Of a stretch of 8,691 nucleotides of DNA, positions 5,823-8,691 are shown in pieces. The notes beneath the pieces were generated by a model. It had not been told where the DNA came from. It worked only from the letters and a program-made list of their open reading frames with translations, and ran no database searches. A program made the translations under genes and the position numbers. Origin of the DNA: DATCSE01 sp036568605 (GTDB lineage Bacteria > Pseudomonadota > Gammaproteobacteria > Burkholderiales > Burkholderiaceae_C). The DNA is taken from the NCBI GenBank assembly GCA_036568605.1, contig DATCSE010000156.1, positions 1 to 8,691 on the forward strand, read 5' to 3'. Numbering within the stretch: position 1 is the stretch's first letter; each line of letters opens with the position of its first letter.

Positions 5823-6161
5823 ATGAATGCAACCAGTCAGCCCAACCAAGTCATCGTGACAGTAGACACCGACGGCAACGTGACCTGCGATCCAGACCCC
5901 GTCTGCGCGGACGGCCGCAAGATTCACCTGAAATTCCTGCTGCAGACAGAGGGCTACATCTTCCCGGAGGACAACGCGATCGTCGTGGAGAACGGCGGGA
6001 CGGAGTTCCCCGATCCGTCCAAGACCGTGGGACCGGACAACGTGGTCGCCAAGATCTACGACCACAACTCCTGCGCCGGGACGTTCAAGTACACCGTGAC
6101 CGTGCAAAAGGTCGGCGGTGGCACGATCGAACACGACCCGTTGATCACCAACGGGCCTTGA
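5823..6161 (+). CDS. Small beta-rich protein of unknown function, third gene of the sigma-kinase operon
   Basis: The 112-residue product starts 15 bp after the kinase stop, so it is almost surely co-transcribed. I do not recognise a named family. The sequence alternates hydrophobic strands with acidic turns: QVIVTVDTDGNVTCDPDP (9-26), KIHLKFLLQTEGYIFP (33-48), NAIVVENGG (51-59), NVVAKIYDHN (73-82), GTFKYTVTVQKV (86-97), ending IEHDPLITNG. This suggests a small beta-sandwich, Ig-like or cupredoxin-like in outline. It has three Cys (22, 28, 84) and no copper-ligand set that I can identify. No signal peptide or membrane helix is visible, so it is probably cytoplasmic, on the same side as the kinase domain. 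ATG at 5823 is preferred over an in-frame TTG at 5811, with GAAG six bases upstream as a weak ribosome site. A substrate, adaptor or output role is inference from position only. Confidence 0.8.
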   Translation: MNATSQPNQVIVTVDTDGNVTCDPDPVCADGRKIHLKFLLQTEGYIFPEDNAIVVENGGTEFPDPSKTVGPDNVVAKIYDHNSCAGTFKYTVTVQKVGGGTIEHDPLITNGP

Positions 6162-6206
6162 GTCGCACCTGGCGTTGATCGCCGCGGCGGCGCCGGGAGG
6201 CGTGCC

Positions 6207-6218
6207 GCTCGATCGAGC
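6207..6218. repeat. 12-bp palindrome GCTCGATCGAGC
   Basis: A perfect 12-bp palindrome lies 45 bp after the stop of the small operon protein and just before the long inverted repeat. No function can be assigned; it may be part of the 3' end structure of the signalling transcript. Confidence 0.3.
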
Positions 6219-6236
6219 TTCAGGACTCCGCCCTAT

Positions 6237-6310
6237 CCCGTTCGGGCTGAGCTTGTCGAAGCCCTGCCTCGATCCGCCACCAGCGCTTCGACAAGCTCAG
6301 CGCGAACGGG
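6237..6310. repeat. Long inverted repeat of the TTCGACAAGCTCAG type (REP-like), possible terminator
   Basis: Two 26-nt arms (6237-6262 and 6285-6310) are reverse complements at 25 of 26 positions; the single mismatch is G6245 against G6302. They flank a 22-nt loop. The core GAGCTTGTCGAAG with its complement CTTCGACAAGCTC is a motif I know as a frequent intergenic repeat in several proteobacterial groups, usually placed at 3' ends of genes. Here it separates the signalling operon (ends 6161) from the Tsx gene (starts 6406). The RNA would form a very stable hairpin that could stop transcription or protect the 3' end. There is no downstream T-run, so intrinsic termination is not proven. No transposase is nearby. 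Confidence 0.88.
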
Positions 6311-6325
6311 TGCTGGGGCAGCGGT

Positions 6326-6345
6326 GCGGATTGCCGACAATCCGC
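6326..6345. promoter_or_regulatory. 8-bp-stem hairpin upstream of the Tsx gene, candidate operator or leader element
   Basis: GCGGATTG (6326-6333) pairs perfectly with CAATCCGC (6338-6345) around a CCGA loop; one G-T and one further G-C pair can extend it. It ends 60 bp before the Tsx ATG, where an operator or leader hairpin would be expected. The 20-bp symmetric site would suit a dimeric regulator of purine uptake, but no such regulator is in the window. No T-run follows it, so it is a poor terminator. Confidence 0.5.
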
Positions 6346-6405
6346 GCCGAATTGATGGCACAAATCGTGCTGAGCCGGGCCGCTCCCCACTCACACAAGC
6401 ACGAC

Positions 6406-7320
6406 ATGCTCAGCCGTCAGATTTCCCTCACCGCACTTGCGAAAGCTTCCCTGAAGCGCTCGGCGCTGCACACCGCTGCAATCGGTCTTCTTGTCGGCGC
6501 GTCGCTCGCGCCGCTGGCGCAGGCCGCCGACTGGAGCGACACCGCACTCAGCGTGCGCTACGGCACCAAGTTCGCCGAGCCGTTCGACAACAACGCCGAC
6601 GGCTCGCGCCGCGACATCAAGAAGACCATCCTCGCGCTGACCAATGCCACCGGCTACAAGTACGGCACGACCTTCATCAACGTCGACTTCCTGATGTCGG
6701 ACCGCAACGACCCCGGCAACGGCACCGAGGGCAACCCCGGCGCGCAGGAGGTCTACGCGGTGTTCCGCCACACGCTGGACATCGGCAAGGTCAGCGGCAA
6801 GGAGCTGAAGTTCGGCCCGGTGCGCGGCCTCGGTCTGACCGCCGGCCTCGACTGGAACACCAAGAACGACGGCTATGCGTCGAAGAAGCGCATGTTCGTC
6901 GTCGGCCCGACCGCGATGTTCGACGTGCCGGGCTTCCTGAACGTCTCGGCGCTGCTGTTCGACGAGAGCAATGCGCCGGCCGCGATCAACTCGCGCTACC
7001 ACTACAAGAACCACGGCGCGCTCGAAGCCGACTGGGGCATCGCCATCGGTTCGCTGCCGCTGTCGTTCAACGGCTATGCGCTGTACATCGGCTCCAAGGG
7101 GCAGAACGAGTTCGGCGGCGACACCGCGCCCGAGACCCACATCGACGCGACGCTGATGTGGGACGTCGGCGCCTCCATGGGCAGCGCCAAGAAGACCTTC
7201 CTGGTCGGCCTCGAGTACGAATACTGGCGCAACAAGTTCGGCAACCCGACGGTCGCCTCCGGTGCCGGCGAAGGCGCGACCGCGCGCACGCCGATGGTCC
7301 GCGCCGAGTACCACTTCTGA
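6406..7320 (+). CDS. Tsx/OmpK-family outer-membrane nucleoside channel
   Basis: The 304-residue precursor would form a small beta-barrel that lets nucleosides cross the outer membrane. Residues 1-40 are a signal peptide: basic ALAKASLKR, hydrophobic core AAIGLLVGASLAPL, cleavage at AQA before ADWSD. The mature part has the alternating pattern of barrel strands, with ADWSDTALSVRYGTKFAEPF (41-60) at the start, as in OmpK/Tsx proteins, acidic and Asn-rich loops, and the C-terminal strand PMVRAEYHF ending in Phe, the usual BAM recognition signal. Length fits the family. ATG 6406 is chosen because it gives a normal signal peptide; an in-frame ATG at 6355 would add 17 polar residues. The BMP binding-protein gene starts 17 bp downstream, giving an outer-membrane and periplasmic pair for the same substrate. 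Family call is good; exact nucleoside or base is unknown. Confidence 0.85.
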   Translation: MLSRQISLTALAKASLKRSALHTAAIGLLVGASLAPLAQAADWSDTALSVRYGTKFAEPFDNNADGSRRDIKKTILALTNATGYKYGTTFINVDFLMSDRNDPGNGTEGNPGAQEVYAVFRHTLDIGKVSGKELKFGPVRGLGLTAGLDWNTKNDGYASKKRMFVVGPTAMFDVPGFLNVSALLFDESNAPAAINSRYHYKNHGALEADWGIAIGSLPLSFNGYALYIGSKGQNEFGGDTAPETHIDATLMWDVGASMGSAKKTFLVGLEYEYWRNKFGNPTVASGAGEGATARTPMVRAEYHF

Positions 7321-7337
7321 ACAAAGGCAGAACCATC

Positions 7338-8438
7338 ATGCAACGCAGAACCCTGCTGGGCGGCGCCGCCTGGATGCTCGCCGCGACCGCCGTGTCGTGG
7401 GGCTTGACGACCACCGCCGCGCTCGCCGCCGAGCCGCTGAAGATCGGCTTCGTCTATGTCGGCCCGGTCGGCGATGCCGGCTGGACCTTTGCGCACGACA
7501 CCGGCCGCAAGGCCATCGAAGCGAAGTACGGCGCGAAGATCAAGACCACCTTCGTCGAGAACGTGCCCGAGGGCGCCGACGCCGAGCGCGTGATCCGCGA
7601 CCTGGTCGCGCAAGGCAACAAGCTGATCTTCGCGACCAGCTTCGGGTATGGCGACGCGATGGAGAAGGTCGCGCGCGACTTCCCCGACGTCTACTTCGAG
7701 CACGCGACCGGCTACAAGACCGCGGCGAACCTGCGCGTCTACGAGGGCAAGTTCTACGAGGACGCATACCTCGCCGGCATCGTCGCGGGCAAGATGACGA
7801 AGAGCAACACGCTGGGCTTCGTCGGCGCGTTCCCCATCCCCGAGGTGATGCGCAACCTGAACGCCTACATCCTCGGCGCGCAGAGCGTGAACCCCAAGGC
7901 CAAGCTCAAGGTCGTCTGGGTCAACAACTGGTTCGACCCGCCGAAGGAAGGCGAGGCGGCGCAGTCGCTGATCAACTTCGGCGCCGACGTGCTGCTGCAG
8001 AACACCGACTCCAGCGCGGTGCTGCAGACCGCCGCGAAAAACGGCAAGTATGCGTTCGGCTGGGACAGCGACATGAGCGGCTATGCGCCGAAAGCGCACC
8101 TCGCGTCGTGCGTGCTGACCTGGGCCGTCTACTACAACAAGGCGGTCGACGAGGTGCTGAACAAGACCTGGAAGACCGGCGCGACCAAGTGGGGCACGAA
8201 GGAGGGCATGAACGACTTCGTCAACCTCAACCCGGTCGTGCCCGACGACGTGAAGAAGCTGGTCGAGAAAGCCAAGGCCGGTCTGAAGGACGGCACGCTC
8301 GCGGTGTTCAAGGGCCCGCTCGTGGACAACAACGGCAAGGAAGTGCTGGCCAAGGGCAAGGTCGCCGACGAGGAATGGAACAGCAAGGTGACTTTCTACG
8401 TGCAGGGCGTGGAGGGCAAGTCGCCGGCGGCCAAGTAG
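7338..8438 (+). CDS. BMP-family ABC transporter substrate-binding protein (purine/nucleoside type)
   Basis: The 366-residue precursor is a periplasmic binding protein of the BMP (Bmp/PnrA-like) family, whose studied members bind purine nucleosides or related compounds and deliver them to an ABC permease. Residues 1-30 are a signal peptide with MQRRTLLGG at the front, cleaved at ALA before AEPLKIGFVY. The twin Arg is Tat-like but the motif is incomplete. There is no lipobox Cys, so the protein is soluble, unlike spirochaete BMP lipoproteins. Family marks are KIGFVYVGPVGDAGWTFAHD (35-54), with the DxGW ligand motif, ATSFGYGD (99-106), YFEHATGY (119-126), LAGIVAGKMTKSNTLGFVGA (145-164) and FGWDSDM (240-246). 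It follows the Tsx gene by 17 bp and precedes a Rieske oxygenase gene by 29 bp. No permease or ATPase gene lies in the window. Precise ligand is not determined. Confidence 0.93.
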   Translation: MQRRTLLGGAAWMLAATAVSWGLTTTAALAAEPLKIGFVYVGPVGDAGWTFAHDTGRKAIEAKYGAKIKTTFVENVPEGADAERVIRDLVAQGNKLIFATSFGYGDAMEKVARDFPDVYFEHATGYKTAANLRVYEGKFYEDAYLAGIVAGKMTKSNTLGFVGAFPIPEVMRNLNAYILGAQSVNPKAKLKVVWVNNWFDPPKEGEAAQSLINFGADVLLQNTDSSAVLQTAAKNGKYAFGWDSDMSGYAPKAHLASCVLTWAVYYNKAVDEVLNKTWKTGATKWGTKEGMNDFVNLNPVVPDDVKKLVEKAKAGLKDGTLAVFKGPLVDNNGKEVLAKGKVADEEWNSKVTFYVQGVEGKSPAAK

Positions 8439-8467
8439 CAGTCGCCGGTCATCGGTAGCATCGCCGC

Positions 8468-8691
8468 ATGAACGTCGAACGCAGTCTCTGGCATCCGGTC
8501 GCGAGCGCGGCCGACTTGGTCGACGCGCCGCTGCCGGTGCAGTTGCTAGCCGAGCCGCTGGTGCTGTGGCGCGATGCGGCCGGCGCCGCGCACGCGTTCG
8601 CCGACCGCTGCCCGCACCGCGGCGCGCGGCTCTCGCTGGGCTGCGTGCGCGGCGGCGAGCTCGAGTGCCCGTACCACGGCTGGCGCTTCGA
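8468..8691 (+). CDS. Rieske [2Fe-2S] oxygenase, N-terminal part (truncated by window edge)
   Basis: The first 74 residues are visible; the rest lies beyond the window. The Rieske cluster motif is complete: CPHRG (C48, H50) and CPYHGW (C67, H70), with 16 residues between H50 and C67, as usual for C-x-H-x(15-17)-C-x2-H. The opening LWHPVASAADL, followed by PLPVQLLAEPLVLWRD and DRCPHRGARLSLG, is the pattern of oxygenase alpha subunits of the NdmA-like or phenylpropionate-dioxygenase-like kind (COG4638). The catalytic mononuclear iron domain should follow. These enzymes hydroxylate or N-demethylate substrates with electrons from a reductase. Being 29 bp after a purine-type binding protein, it may act on an imported purine; that is inference. 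The ATG at 8468 lacks a clear Shine-Dalgarno, but the sequence matches the family from the first Trp. Confidence 0.88.
   Translation, partial: MNVERSLWHPVASAADLVDAPLPVQLLAEPLVLWRDAAGAAHAFADRCPHRGARLSLGCVRGGELECPYHGWRF

Noticed and set aside
6237..6310. Insertion-sequence terminal inverted repeats
   Set aside because: The arms are only 22 bp apart with no transposase gene or target duplication; a REP-like hairpin explains them better.
7074..8099. 341-codon minus-strand open frame opposite the Tsx and BMP genes
   Set aside because: Both plus-strand proteins have signal peptides and family motifs; the antisense frame is compositional.

Overview
The window is G+C-rich DNA (roughly two-thirds G+C or more) with tightly packed genes, weak Shine-Dalgarno signals and a TTCGACAAGCTCAG-type inverted repeat. 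Together with Tsx/OmpK-BMP-Rieske genes in a row, this points to a betaproteobacterium, most likely of the order Burkholderiales. That assignment is inference from style and gene content; there is no rRNA marker. I see no tRNA, rRNA, CRISPR array, insertion sequence or phage gene. No gene-free stretch exceeds 300 bases; the longest is the 244-bp gap before the Tsx gene.

Left part (1-1741). A minus-strand gene, cut by the left edge, encodes an exported protein made of two related Cys-containing repeats. Divergent from it are two GNAT N-acetyltransferase genes 24 bp apart, probably one transcript. A perfect 14-bp palindrome lies in the divergent intergenic region. The second GNAT gene converges on the next gene across a 16-bp palindrome.

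Middle part (1743-6161), a signalling block. A minus-strand gene encodes a degenerate GGDEF protein: the catalytic residues are lost but the RxxD inhibitory site is kept. Divergent from it runs a probable operon of three genes: an ECF sigma factor of the Sigma70_ECF/TIGR02999 type, a 907-residue membrane Ser/Thr kinase with TPR repeats, and a 112-residue protein of unknown function starting 15 bp after the kinase stop. The sigma factor lacks the acidic patch normally found in region 2.2 and has Thr-Thr there. This is the situation described for EcfP/PpkA2 of Vibrio and EcfK/PknS of Xanthomonas, where the kinase activates the sigma factor by phosphorylation. The small third protein is the least explained part and the best candidate for a new component.

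Right part (6162-8691), a purine-uptake block. A long imperfect inverted repeat (25 of 26 bases paired) isolates the signalling operon from the next one. That operon encodes a Tsx/OmpK-like outer-membrane nucleoside channel, a BMP-family periplasmic binding protein and the start of a Rieske oxygenase that runs off the right edge. The N-terminus of the Rieske protein resembles the NdmA-type purine N-demethylase/oxygenase group, so the locus may import and oxidise a purine. An 8-bp-stem hairpin in the Tsx leader is a possible regulatory site.
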